In this document: in pieces, positions 1 to 10,749 of the stretch
Position numbering within the stretch: the stretch's first letter is position 1
How the letters are laid out: every line of letters begins with the position of its first letter
Assembly: GCA_036936605.1 (NCBI GenBank)
Contig: JAUPFV010000002.1
Coordinates: 269,646,770 to 269,710,769 of the forward strand
From: Limnanthes douglasii subsp. nivea
Lineage: Eukaryota > Streptophyta > Magnoliopsida > Brassicales > Limnanthaceae
Reading direction: 5' to 3'
Length of the DNA stretch: 64,000 nt
Translations under genes and position numbers: made by a program
The notes under the pieces: model-generated
What the model was told of the DNA's origin: nothing
Seen by the model: the letters and a program-made list of their open reading frames with translations, nothing else
Database searches by the model: none

Positions 1-30
1 TCAACTTTGAATCCTAACCCACCTTGACTT

Positions 31-2332
31 GTGAATGAGGCATCCGGAGAGGAAGTGGATTATGAAGCCACGCAATCGATTATCGAGGCTGATACAGAAG
101 ATGATGTTTTGAAGGAAAAATCGCATAGAAAAACAAAAAAGAAAGCTTTTGTTGAGCTCTCCAAAGAACTGGCTGCCTCAGTTGAAGAAAATTTGAAGCC
201 ACTCAACCCTGAGTACATTTTGGCATTAAAAAGTGTGTCATACATTTATTACCATAGAGCCTCTGTCTGTTTATTTAAAAAAGCAATGGGGAATTCCAGA
301 GAACATAGTACTTCGGATTCCAAAAGAAAGAGAGACTCCACTTAACTGTGGAAAATATGAACTGATGGTGTACCCATATATTATTAACTGGGGTCTTTGG
401 TTTCTGCTAGACCCAATGATAGTGGAGTATTTTGAACTCCTTAATCTCTATCCTACGCAAGCTACTCCCAAATAATAGTTTACCCTTTTGTCCATTATCA
501 TGGCTTCTAGACTTGCACAAATCCCTACTTCTATCAAAGATTTCATTGCTCGAACAAAGCTTTTGAAGATCCATGTTCTGCCGTTTTACTATCTCACATT
601 AGATAATGATCGGAATATAGTCAATGATCTACTCGAGGCTGACAAATTTTGGACACAAAAAAATGTCTTTATATTCGTGGCTTGGGCTAACGGAAAGGAT
701 GTGTCTGAGGCACATCCATCAAGGCTTAACCTCGTTTGGAGGAGTAACAGTAAGTTGCCTTGGTTTTATTGTTTTGTTCGTTTACTTATATATTTTTATT
801 GTATCACAGAAATTCCGAAGCGATATAAGATTCGCCAAAAAGATGCTATGGTAATTTTTTCAAATTTAGCCACGTGGGCGGAAAATGAGTGGGACAATAG
901 GTTCCATTCAGCTTTCTTGCCTATTAAAATTATTAACAACCATTTATGGAGAATCACATTTGGTGTCGACTTCCTTGAAAATCCGATGAAGCTTCTAAAT
1001 CCTATTTTAGTTGTGAAGAGACTGGTGGCACGTGATGGTAAGGTGTTTCTTCCAATTCAGAATAGGTCAGAAAATCATCTTCCTCCAAAGAAGTAAATGG
1101 AAAAAAAATAAAAAGGGAGCTAGCACATCTGGTGCTAGCCCTTCAGAAGCTCCGATACCGTCAAAATCGAAGAGAAAAACAACATAAAAGACCATCCCCA
1201 CTATTGAAGAATGAGAAGAAGTTGAGCCTTCTCCAAAAAGGAAGAAAACAGTTGTCTTAAAGAAAAAATAAGACCACGGCTAAAAAAACTCCTCAAAAGA
1301 AAGCAAAAAAAGAGCTGTACAAACCTTTCAAGAGGCGCCTTCCGATGATGATTAAAGTTGTGTTGTGGAAAATGAGCAAAAATAAAATGAAGCAGGTGAT
1401 GAAGAGGGAGACACCTAACAAGGAAAGACTATTGCAGACAATGATTGATGTGATGATAACTTGGATCCTGATAGCTTTATCAACCTCGGCGAATCTCAAG
1501 AGTTCATTAGAGATGATGATCAATACGTTCAAGAACTTCAGGATTAACTGCAAAATTATGTAAAAGGTTTGATCATGTTGTTCCTGAGGCAACTGCACCA
1601 GAAGTCTTTTTGCCTTCATCCTCCTCTGCTCTTATGCCTTAACCTAGCCCAATGGCCATACATGTCGAACAACCATCCTAAGAAGTTACGCTTGCTGCAA
1701 CACTAAAATTAACCCAAGAAATTGAATCCGCTCGAAGTCATTTAGAGTATATGGCAAAATAAATGGTTCGACATAAGAAAATTGTTGTTGCTGAAAAAAG
1801 AATGAGGAAAATATTTGGTGGCTTCGTGGAAAATAGATTCCATGGATTTCAACTAGACAGATCGAAATTCATCAAAAGGCTCATCTATCTCAATTATCAC
1901 CTCAGAGTTGTGCATCGAAAGGAAATAGAAAAGCTTAATATATCTCACCAAAATGAGATAGAACAACTCAATTCTAAGCATTCTGAAGAATTAGCTATAG
2001 AGAAGAAAAAATCTGTTGATCTTTAACTTTCACTCAACATGAGTGAGGATGAGAAGAAAAAATTGATAGAGGATATGGATGATCTCAAAGTTCAATTCAA
2101 CAAAGATAAAAGTCTTGTTGTCACTACCACCGAGAACGAATGTGGAAATGACATGTTAGCAGCCATAAAAAATGCCAAAGAGCAAAGATCTGTTAATATT
2201 ATTCGCGAAATTTATACCGCATTTCTTTATGCTGACCTCTCCAACTTTTGGGAGAAGATTCCTATCGAAAACTTCCCCGACGAATCTTTTAATCATGTTA
2301 TTAGTTCTTCATCCGAAGAAACAGAAGCATAG
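31..2332 (+). pseudogene. Tat antisense ORF, copy D (broken)
   Basis: Decayed copy of the accessory ORF that Tat-lineage Ty3/gypsy elements carry opposite to gag-pol. Function unknown. The first ~85 codons (acidic, then a basic KKKK-like run, then LKPLNPEYILALK) match the ORF at 18520. The NWGL..LLDPMIVEYFELL and MASRLAQIPTSIKDF blocks match the other copies and resemble Pfam Transposase_28 (family assignment from memory). A lysine-rich hinge follows at 1097-1750, then a coiled coil at 1763-2100. Reading frame shifts near 290; in-frame stops end at 475, 1096 and 2026, and several more lie in the hinge. From 233 to 2332 the frame is otherwise constant. The upstream LTR lies outside the window and no pol follows on the minus strand, so this copy is truncated. 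Confidence 0.8.
750..809 (+). other. Conserved intron in Tat antisense ORF, copy D
   Basis: Sixty nucleotides start GTAAGTT and end TATCACAG, T-rich inside. Splicing joins the SN codons to IPKRYK in frame. The position matches introns or intron relics in the other three copies (16293-16370, 57365-57440, 30535-30611). The length is a multiple of three and there is no stop inside, so an unspliced reading is also open. Confidence 0.72.
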
Positions 2333-2884
2333 AAAAGTGTTTCAGAACAAGGGGAATCTTATAAAGAAATCTCCTAGGATAAATAACTTTGCTATCTTTT
2401 TTATGTTTGTTTTGTCATTCAATTGTTGTAGGATGACCTAATTTTGGTAGATGCCTTTTTTCTTAGAATTTAAAAACTTATTTTGCTACCATCGGATGAA
2501 ATTGAATGCACAAGGACTCTGTTTCTCTTATACTCTTATTTCTTTCAAACTTAAAAGTCATGTTCACCTCAAAATATAACTTATATTATGACTGATTTAT
2601 AATTTTTGAAGTGAGAATACTTGAGCTTCATTAGTGTGTTTAAAGAATGTTAACACTTTAAATACAAATGACACACTTATAAAATATGTTACTCGAATAA
2701 TATTGTGCGTTTAGAGAGTGTAGCATTTCGAATATTACAGTGTGTTTAAAGAACATATTCCTTCAAATATGGTAGTACGTTTAAAGAATGTAGCACTTCG
2801 AATATGATTGTATCTTTGAAACGTATATTCAACACTTCAGAATAATTACTATTGATCAACTTAAAAAATGACTAGTATTTGAGT
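2165..2884 (+). repeat. 720-bp direct repeat, copy 1
   Basis: Covers the last ~55 codons of the antisense ORF and its spacer. Matches 3252-3971 at a constant offset of 1087 bp, with only a handful of substitutions seen by eye. In this copy the ORF ends early (GCATAG, where copy 2 has TCAGAG). Confidence 0.95.
2630..2845. repeat. Degenerate tandem repeat in Tat spacer (copy D)
   Basis: Units resembling GTGTGTTTAAAGAATGTAGC, followed by ACTTCGAATA, recur every ~35-55 bp. The same unit type occurs at 31885-32115 in copy C, so D and C belong to one subfamily. The array lies just after the antisense ORF stop. Confidence 0.7.
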
Positions 2885-3251
2885 AGTTATCCAATACTTC
2901 TCCAAGAGCTTTTTTTTTTCTTTGACATTATCTGATACAAACGTGTCTCACATATCAAATTGTCAATAATAACAAATACAAATAAATAAATATAGAGGCA
3001 TTAACATACACAAACCTAATAAACATAATGAAAGATTAAAAAAATTGATATGTTTCATTATCCCAGAAATCCCGATAAATTAGGTTGTTATATTTTATAA
3101 AATCTCACAAACTTCAAGATCAAACAAGTTATAAAATCACGCAGATTTTTTAAATATAACTAAAAAATATCCTATAATACAATAATATTAACATATTGAA
3201 ATTCAGATCGTGAAGGAAACATATTAGTGATATTCTAGTTTAGGCATCCAT
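2885..3251. other. Unique segment between the two direct repeats
   Basis: About 367 bp, AT-rich, with a T10 run near 2910. No ORF, terminal repeats or recognised family. It may be an insertion, or unique sequence caught between duplicated blocks. Confidence 0.4.
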
Positions 3252-3971
3252 ATAAAAAATGCCAAAGAGCAAAGATCTGTTAATATTATTCGCGAAATTT
3301 ATACCGCATTTCTTTATGCTGACCTCTCCAACTTTTGGGAGAAGATTCCTATCGAAAACTTCCCCGACGAATCTTTTAATCATGTTATTAGTTCTTCATC
3401 CGAAGAAACAGAATCAGAGAAAAGTGCTTCAGAACAAGGGGAATCTTATAAAGAAATCTCCTAGGATAAATAACTTTGCTATCTTTTTTATGTTTGTTTT
3501 GTCATTCAATTGTTGTAGAATGACCTAATTTTGGTAGATGCCTTTTTTCTTAGAATTTAAAAACTTATTTTGCTACCATCGGATGAAATTGAATGCACAA
3601 GGACTCTGTTTCTCTTATACTCTTATTTCTTTCAAACTTAAAAGTCATATTCACCTCAAAATATAACTTATATTATGACTGATTTATAATTTTTGAAGTG
3701 AGAATACTTGAGCTTCATTAGTGTGTTTAAAGAATGTTAACACTTTAAATACAAATGACACACTTATAAAATATGTTACTCGAATAATATTGTGCGTTTA
3801 GAGAGTGTAGCATTTCAAATATTACAGTGTGTTTAAAGAACATATTCCTTCAAATATGGTAGTACGTTTAAAGAATGTAGCACTTCGAATATGATTGTAT
3901 CTTTGAAACGTATATTCAACACTTCAGAATAATTACTATTGATCAACTTAAAAAATGACTAGTATTTGAGT
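3252..3971 (+). repeat. 720-bp direct repeat, copy 2, with an intact ORF end
   Basis: Second copy of 2165-2884. It carries only the C-terminal piece of the antisense ORF, open to the stop at 3462-3464, so it preserves the probable original C-terminus (Glu/Ser-rich tail) lost from copy 1 by a nonsense change. The repeat ends at GAGT, after which the sequences diverge. Confidence 0.95.
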
Positions 3972-4487
3972 TAGGTTAGTATATTCAACACTTCAAAGCG
4001 GCAACAAATACTTTTTAAATATTACTATTATTACATTTTGGTTAGTATTAATTTGTTTTGGTTATTAATATTTTAAGTGTTGTAATTATTATATGATCCA
4101 AAATTCTAAATATTACTTATGTTATTATTATATTTTGAATATTATTATTATATTTTGGGATCCAATATTCGTAGTGTTGATATTATGTTACAAACCAAAA
4201 CTATATCTTATCATGTTAAAATATTACAAATTTTATGGTTATAATTTTAATATTACATTTTGATTACTATTGTGATTTGGTTATAAATATTACAAGTGTT
4301 TGTTATTATTTTTTAAACCAAAATCAGATCTTATAAGTATTTTATAATACAATTGTTGTTATTATAATAAAAGGTAAATAGTTTTTTTTGGTTAATTTAG
4401 CCGTTCACAGTTTATACTCTTGCGGGCCAAGAGTTGTACAAATATTTTCAAATTAAAATACAAAATAGTAAAAAACTATTACAAACA
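3972..4487. other. AT-rich low-complexity stretch; left part of hAT-1
   Basis: Runs of ATTATTATATTTTG-like sequence and no gene. Near 4384-4411 the motif TTAATTTAGCCGTT is the inverse of the AACGGCTAGTTAA motif at 7261-7273. It could be a subterminal repeat of hAT-1, but no clean terminal inverted repeat or 8-bp target duplication was found. Confidence 0.4.
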
Positions 4488-6672
4488 TCATTCATCTTCA
4501 GCTTCAGCTTCGTCTTCTTCGTAAGTAAAATCTTCGTCTTCGTCCTCACTTGATTCACCTTCAGTTTCGTTTTCTTCCATAATTTCTTGTTCAAGTGTAT
4601 CTTCATTATTATCTGGATAATCTCCGAAGATGTCGTCTACATTCACTTCGTCTCTAAACTCTCTGTCTTGCATCCTTTTATCCGCCGCTGTCCAATCCTT
4701 GACTGCCACAAGCACTCCAAGTGTTTTGCCCGTCAATCTTGTTCTCTTAGTCGTGTATTGCAACCTCGCTTGGCTGAAAGCACACTCACTTGCAACTGTA
4801 GACATATGTATTGCATAAATCTCTTTAACAAACCTAGAGAGAATAGGATACTCTTCAGTTTTGGTACCCCACCATCTTATGATATCTTCAATACCACGAT
4901 CGGGAAAATTCTTAAAATCAAACCTAGTGCTCAAATATCTAGACAGCTCATTATCAGATTGAGGGGTTTTTGTAAATTCATTGCTTCGTAACATTGCTAT
5001 TTGAACATAGTTAGTAGAAAGTCTTCCTCTACCCCTATTGTTACTACTCCTTACATGTGTAGTTGTATTTAATCTATATCTTTCAGCATGCTTATCATAT
5101 ATATTATGCATACATTCATATACGTGGACAATATAACCTTCAGGGTCAATTGGATCCTTCGGTGGACTAGTTACAGAAAACGGTACGGATCGATAAAAAC
5201 ATCTAACTAGCCATTCAAATTGATATTTTCGTGAAAAAGGATCCAAAATGCAAGCAATTGAATAAGTCATGGGGATTGGATGAAAATACTTTGTGCACTT
5301 GAATTCCATTTGGGTCACCATGTCAACGCATACAAAATTTGATCTAAATTCATCCATATGCATGGCAAGATTAGTAATCGTGAAATGGGCCAAATGAGCA
5401 TTTTGTTGATTTTGTGAAGAAAATGTTTGAGTGTTATCTTTAGAAAGTTTCAAAAATCTTAACATGTGTGCACAATATTTCCAATGATCTTTTTCAATAA
5501 CTGTATCAGGATAAGGTGGATTATAAAGCGTCATAATCTCTTCTTTAAAAACATGCGCACGTGCAAGCATTGCATAAGTAGAATTCCATCTAGTTTCGAC
5601 ATCTAATATAAGTTTCTTATATTGTTTCCCATTTGCAATAACTAGTGTTTTAAAAGCTCTTTTAATATCAGCGGAGGTCGTGCAAAATAGGATCCCATTT
5701 TTAATAGGGGCAATATAATCAACTATAACCTTATTTATTCCTTCTTTCGCAATTAATTGAAGTACGTGGCATTTACATCTCGTGTGAAACAATTTAGGAA
5801 AAATGAGAGTGCAATCTTTTGTAAGCAATATTATAGCACTCAAATTAGAAGCTGCATTATCGAACGAAATAGACGTAATCTTATTTTTAATGCCATAAAT
5901 ATTCATGCATTCAACAATACTCTCCCTAATTAATTGTGCGTTATGTAAATCAATAGATTCAAACCATATAATTCTCTTTTGGATTACCCATTCGGGATCC
6001 ATCCAATGAAGGGTAACACATGCCATATCAAAATCAGTAAAAGTAGCTATGCCACTAGTAATCGAAACATTCCATGGAAAAGTTATCATAGTTTGAATAA
6101 TGCTTTTTTTTCTTTTTAAAAAATATTTAAAGGCTAGCGATCGCAAAGAGGTACGTGGAATGCATTTTGCCTGTGGGTTTACCCCAGCTTTCATCTAATT
6201 TTCAAGAATCCCCAAAACTGAATGGTTGTAAACTACCGACTGCATAAATCATTGTTTCTTCCCTATACGTATCATGGTTAAACTCAAAAGGAAGACCTGT
6301 TTGAGGGTTTATGCAAACATTATTTGGGTTAGGTTTTGTAGGATCATATATTTCATGTTTTTGTAAATGTTTTACCATAGTGCTAGTGCCCATATTTCTA
6401 TTTCCAAACATTATTTGGGTTAGGTTTTGTAGGATCATATATTTTATTGCACTCTTTACAAATACTAGAAAAACCATCATCTGATACAATATAGTGTTTC
6501 CAAATCCAAGATGTTTTCTTACGAGATCTCGATCCACCACTAGTACTTCCACCACCACTTTCGTGGGAGGAGAGTGTGTCAACGTGAGAGGAGTCTGTAG
6601 TAAAATCATCTACGGTATTGAGATCCACATTAGCGGATGAGTGAGCATTAGTATTTCTACGTTTTGAGACAT
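4488..6672 (-). pseudogene. hAT-1 transposase (BED zinc finger plus hATC), near-intact
   Basis: DNA transposase of the plant hAT/RICESLEEPER type, which cuts and pastes its own element. A BED finger is visible near 6520-6360 (SWIWKHYIV, C..C in ICKECNKIY, H..H in MVKHLQKHE). Then 568 open codons (6194-4488) carry VTLHWMDPEWVIQKRI, SFDNAASN, HTRCKCHVLQL, ETRWNSTYAML and a C-terminal hATC dimerisation region (IIRWWGTK, STVASECAFS), ending in an acidic tail. Breaks: the ATG at 6672 is one base out of frame with the BED region, there is a frameshift near 6200, and the family's usual first catalytic Asp (TTD or TSD) reads TSG here. Probably inactive. Confidence 0.88.
6314..6444. repeat. 40-bp direct repeat inside the hAT-1 BED region
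   Basis: The same 40 bases (CAAACATTATTTGGGTTAGG onward) occur at 6314-6353 and 6405-6444. The peptide YDPTKPNPNN is therefore encoded twice, once on each side of the His pair of the zinc finger. This local duplication disturbs the BED domain. Confidence 0.85.
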
Positions 6673-6762
6673 TTTAAAACTTAAAACAACGTTTTTTTAA
6701 AATATGAAATAAAATACTAATCGAAAATAATTAATATTGCAAATAATAAAAACTAAATTTAG

Positions 6763-6822
6763 ACTAATAACAACTAATAACAACTAATAACAACTAAGAA
6801 CAACTAATAACAACTAATAAAA
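6763..6822. repeat. 10-bp tandem repeat (CAACTAATAA)n
   Basis: About six near-perfect 10-bp units upstream of the hAT-1 start, within its probable 5' leader. One unit has AAGAA in place of AATAA. Confidence 0.9.
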
Positions 6823-7105
6823 TTAGAATTAAAAGAACTAATTTAAATAACTAAAACAAGTAAATAACTTGTTAAATTATACGAAGCTCTTAATTGAGCT
6901 ATTATAATTTTATCCCAACGTTATTTAAGTGTGTTTATCAAATAGAAACAATTTGCGGAAAAAAAATCAAACAATTCCGAAAGTAGAACTACAATATATA
7001 AAATAAGAAATTTGAGTTTTCTAGAATATTTAGAACAAGTAGAGATATTTAGAGAGATGTAGAGAGGAGTTTGTGAGTTTGTGAGTTTGGAGTTGGGATC
7101 TCTTC

Positions 7106-7115
7106 TATTTATAAG
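7106..7115 (-). promoter_or_regulatory. TATA box, likely for hAT-1 transposase
   Basis: On the minus strand CTTATAAATAG lies ~435 bp upstream of the transposase ATG, followed by a pyrimidine/CT-rich leader. Position and context fit a plant core promoter. Confidence 0.55.
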
Positions 7116-7193
7116 GGAGACCCATCATTTGTTTTTTAAAAATTCGGAAAAAAAATTGGCCGGACCATACGGACGTAATTTCCGGACGCCCGG

Positions 7194-7225
7194 ACTATAA
7201 ATTTGGGCCACTATAAATTTGGGCC
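7194..7225. repeat. 16-bp perfect tandem duplication
   Basis: ACTATAAATTTGGGCC occurs twice back to back in the region between the two divergent TATA boxes. Each unit contains a TATAAAT core. Confidence 0.9.
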
Positions 7226-7257
7226 ATCCGGAGATTTTTCCAGATGCCCCGGATAAA

Positions 7258-7289
7258 AACAACGGCTAGTTAAATAACTAGCCGTTGTT
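7258..7289. repeat. 32-bp inverted repeat (15-bp arms, 2-nt spacer)
   Basis: The arm AACAACGGCTAGTTA is followed by AA and its exact reverse complement. Could be a subterminal feature of hAT-1 or a cruciform-forming promoter element. Confidence 0.9.
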
Positions 7290-7340
7290 TGCTTTGGACC
7301 ATGCGGACGTCTGTCCAGATGGTACGCACGGGTAACATCA

Positions 7341-7386
7341 TGGATGACGTCATCCAACGGTTACTTAAAAAAAAACCCTATAAATA
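7341..7386 (+). promoter_or_regulatory. Core promoter: 16-bp TGACGTCA palindrome plus TATA box
   Basis: TGGATGACGTCATCCA (7341-7356) is a perfect 16-bp palindrome with the bZIP (CRE/TGA-factor) core TGACGTCA. TATAAATA follows at 7379-7386. The next ATG with a long reading frame is at 7508, after a CT-rich leader typical of plant 5' UTRs. Confidence 0.6.
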
Positions 7387-7507
7387 CTACCCATTCCCCC
7401 CTACAATTTTTCACACCACTATTAATGTCTCTCAAGTCACCTAAACTTCTCTCTCTAATTTGTTTTTATAATTTTCAAACACAATTTTTTAATACAGGTT
7501 ACGAAGA

Positions 7508-7924
7508 ATGTCTTCGAAACGATCAAAGCAAGCCCGGAAGAGTGGAGGAGATGATTCATCATCCTCGAGACGAAGAATGAATGCCGAAAGAGATTCAGGG
7601 TATGAAGAGGTAGAGGAATCAGAGAGCGCGACTTACGAACATCACGGCGAAGGGGAGGTTCGCGTCCGTAATCCGCTAGCACCACGAGGTGTAACCAAAT
7701 TTTGGGCGGGTATGTATTTGGATTATGATGAACTGATCGAAGTAGACGGTATGCAAAAAAATTTCAGACTTCTTGAACCTAATAATGGCCTAGGTTGGAT
7801 GACAATGGCTAGATTCAATTGTGAATGGTATATCGAATTAATACGCAAGTTTTATGCCACCACACTTTTAATTGAGAATGATCCAGATGGTAGAGCTTTA
7901 CAAATGAGTTGTTTGATTGATGGT
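7508..7924 (+). pseudogene. 5' fragment of a plant transposon-like protein gene, cut by an LTR
   Basis: 139 open codons: a Ser/Lys/Arg-rich charged N-terminus, then a segment ending LGW..MARFNCEWYIELIRKFYATTL. The W..L(I/V)R.FYA pattern resembles the 'putative plant transposon protein' domain (Pfam Transposase_32), judged by eye only. It has its own TATA box and CT-rich leader. The frame stops two bases into the Tat-A LTR (GGT|TGA), so the stop is supplied by the insertion and the gene is truncated. The downstream part is not in the window where the element is intact. It might instead be a hAT-associated ORF. Confidence 0.5.
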
Positions 7925-8333
7925 TGATGAGTCAGGATTCTGCTACCTCTTCGGACAGGGACAGTTCGGATAAAGACCATCTAACCGGACAGAGCAGTTC
8001 AAACACCTCACCCATTGGACTGTTCGAACAAAGGACTAAAGTACTTAAAAACCTAATCATTTCATGACTAAGCTGCTTGCTCTCCTACTAAGAGCTCATG
8101 GGTCTTTAAACTTGACCTGGGTCCATTAAACATGACCCGAAATCCCATGGAGGCCCAGATGTAAGGGTATAAATACCCAACCACCAACATTAAATGAGGG
8201 TAATGAAAATTAAATACAACCAGGCTGCTTAATTCTCCCTCTACCCTCTACTCAAATATTAAATACTTACAAACTTCTACGAACTCTAAACAAAAATTAC
8301 AAACTTACCCTCAGACAAAAATAAACCACACCA
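7925..8333 (+). mobile_element. 5' LTR of Tat copy A
   Basis: Starts TGATGAGTCAGG, contains TATAAATA at 8168-8175, and ends about CACACCA immediately before a primer-binding-like site and gag. The start resembles the TGATAAGG starts of the LTRs of copies B and C read on their own strand. The matching 3' LTR is not in the window, so the right end (8330-8333) is inferred from the primer site. The flanking five bases are ATGGT. Confidence 0.7.
8168..8175 (+). promoter_or_regulatory. TATA box in LTR A
   Basis: GGGTATAAATACCC centres on a TATAAATA box inside a short palindrome, ~160 bp before the end of the LTR. It is the likely start region for the element RNA. Confidence 0.6.
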
Positions 8334-8335
8334 AA

Positions 8336-8353
8336 TTGGCGACCACAGTGGGA
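8336..8353 (+). other. Primer-binding-like site of Tat copy A
   Basis: TTGGCGACCACAGTGGGA follows the LTR directly, where reverse transcription would be primed by a tRNA 3' end. I did not assign the tRNA. Confidence 0.6.
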
Positions 8354-8358
8354 GGACG

Positions 8359-10230
8359 ATGGTGCTTGAATCAAGCATTCAAAACCAACAGGAAAAATCA
8401 GTCCGAATGAATCCGGACGCCCCGGAAGTACCACCAGCCTTGCTTGAAGTGGTGGGTGAAAATGATGAATACACCATCGAGGAGCATGATAGATTAAAGG
8501 GAGAGATAGAAGTTCTGAGGGCAGAGAATGCTAGGATGGGCATGGAAGAAAAGTCAAAAGCATCAGTTGCTCATCATACCGACAACCCTAGAGAGCATGA
8601 GCCTTCGAAGACTCATGTGAGTACCAAGAAAACTCATGCTAGCTCAAAAAAGTCTCACCGGTCTAAGCCAGTGGAGAGTTCTGATTCAGACTCAGAATCT
8701 TCTGGTAGCTCCTCGGATGAGGATGGAGTCGAAGAATCCTTGTCCTCCAGTAGTGATGAGGTCCGATCCAAAAAGAAGCAAAAGTTGATTAAAAAGTATT
8801 CAAGAAAAAGGGATAGACATGGGAAATTGAAGAGGAATATAGGCAAAGGATCATCTCACAGCCGGAGGCGTGTGGATCGGATGCTGATGGATCCTTTCGC
8901 CTTCCACGATGAACCAAGAATCTTTGCGACTCCAAATGAGGATACTGTGTTCAGTCGTGGCCGGAATTGGAGACAATCTCCATTGTCTTCCAAGATTCTG
9001 TCCGGAAACCTCCATAAGAGGTTCGATAACACTAAAATGGAGAAGTAGGATGGCAGTACTGATCCAGACAAGCACTTGGAGAAATTTAAAAACTTTATGA
9101 TGAATTTTGATGATGATGATAAGTTACTCTGTAGAGCATTCTCCCAATCTTTTACGGGGAGTGCTCTAAAATGGTATAACAATCTACCTCAAGGTTGCAC
9201 CAGGAACTTTGATACCTTCTGGGTAGCCTTTCGAAGGCAGTTTGTTGGGAGTAAGGAATTAAAGGGCAATGGGGACACAATAATCCATTATGCTCAAGAA
9301 CCAAACTAATCATTAAAAGAATACATAAGTCATTTTCTGAACACCAAAAATGGGTTGGCTAATTGCTTCGAGCAGGTAGCAATAGCATCCTTGAGACAGG
9401 GCTTAAACCCTGGAAATTTGGCTGATTCAGTGACCATAAAGAAAGCCATGACTTGGGGAGGTTTGCTAAATCAGGTCGGAAAGCAAATCAATGTTAATGA
9501 GACAAAGAAAACTAGGGTGCATAGACAGGTGAGGTCTGCCCCGGTTGCACCAAACCCCAATCAAAATCAGTCCGGGAACAAGGCAAGGGAGACCGGACAG
9601 GCGCATAACAAGGCTAAAGCTCAATCTCAGCCAGCTGCTCCTGCCCAGAGTCAACAATCTAGAAATAAGAGAGGGCCTTGGGTTCAATCGGAGTGGTTTG
9701 CAGAGTTAAAGGAAAGTGTGGCCATCATTTATGATAAAACAAAAGAAGAAGTGCACTATAGAAGATCGGCCGCACTGCAATCTCCTAGGGAACATCGTAA
9801 CAACTCTTTCTGCCAGTACCATAATGATACTGGCCATGCCAGTGACGATTGTATAGCCTTGAAACAAGAAGTTCAGAATTTGATTGAAAGAGGAAAGCTG
9901 GGGGCTTATGTCAAAAGAAGAGGAGGAAATAGGCCTGATAATGCTCATCGGGTTGGTCCAAGCAATGCTGCTCCGGAGGGAGCTATGGTTATAATCGAAA
10001 GGTTTGATGTAGAGTCAGAATATCTGGATCCTGATCCAACTCGGAATAGGGTGGGTGCCATTCAGGAACGTTGTAAAACAGTCTCCGGGCTTATTGAGTT
10101 TTTTGAGTCACTCACAATTTTCGGAGGGGATACTATGACAGCTCCTACTGCTTCTTCAAGGAAGAGGCATGTTCATACTTTAGCCACCCAACTGGAAGGA
10201 GGCATGACCTCCTATCAATCACAAATTCCG
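8359..10230 (+). pseudogene. Tat copy A gag (broken by two stops)
   Basis: Structural protein of a Ty3/gypsy element. N-terminal ~230 codons are charged, with a long Ser/Asp/Glu-rich stretch and a Lys/Arg-rich stretch. The capsid-like region follows (DGSTDPDKHLEKF, ALKWYNNLP, FWVAFRRQF). A knuckle-like CQYHNDTGHASDDC lies at 9811-9851. All parts are in one frame, interrupted by TAG at 9046-9048 and TAA at 9307-9309, which look like point mutations. The first ATG lies 5 bp after the primer site. Confidence 0.85.
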
Positions 10231-10749
10231 TTTCCCTTCATTGTTTTCGATGAAGATGACTTAAGGGATATAGCTGGCCCTCATGAAGATGTTGTTGTCA
10301 TAGGAGCATCCATTGGGGGAAACGACATAAGACGAATCTTGGTGGATACTGGGAGTTCAGCCAATATCCTCTTCTTGAACACTTACAAAAAGATGAAAAA
10401 TCCAGCCGTAATTCAGCGTTCGGACAGATCAATTGTGGGCTTCATTGGGAGTTCAGCAGATGTGATCGGGGAGTTTGAAGAGGAAGTTTTATTGTGCAAG
10501 GGCCCTTTTAAAAAGATGGTCAGGATAAATTTTATTGTGGTGGATTGTCCCACTTGTTATAATGCTATTTTAGGGAGGTCTTGGCTCTCTAGGATGCTTG
10601 TAGTGGCCTCGACAGTCCACCAATGTTTGAAATATGCTGTTGAAGGACAAGTGGGAGTTGCCCGGAGCAGTCAAAAGATTGCAAGAGAGTGTTATGCCAC
10701 AGCACTGGCTCCACGGACGTTGGGGGCAGTTCGTACCAGTGAAGAATAG
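10231..10749 (+). pseudogene. Tat copy A aspartic protease
   Basis: Continues the gag frame. The catalytic motif DTGSS (LVDTGSSANILF) is intact at 10345-10359, and the flap/end motif YNAILGRSWL is at ~10559. A TAG at 10747-10749 ends the frame; homology resumes one base out of frame and runs to about 11020. Would process the Gag-Pol polyprotein. Of the three Tat proteases here this is the only one with an unaltered DTG. Confidence 0.85.

Noticed and set aside
9466..9948. Minus-strand open frames within Tat-A gag
   Set aside because: Antisense shadows of gag; no independent motif or start context.
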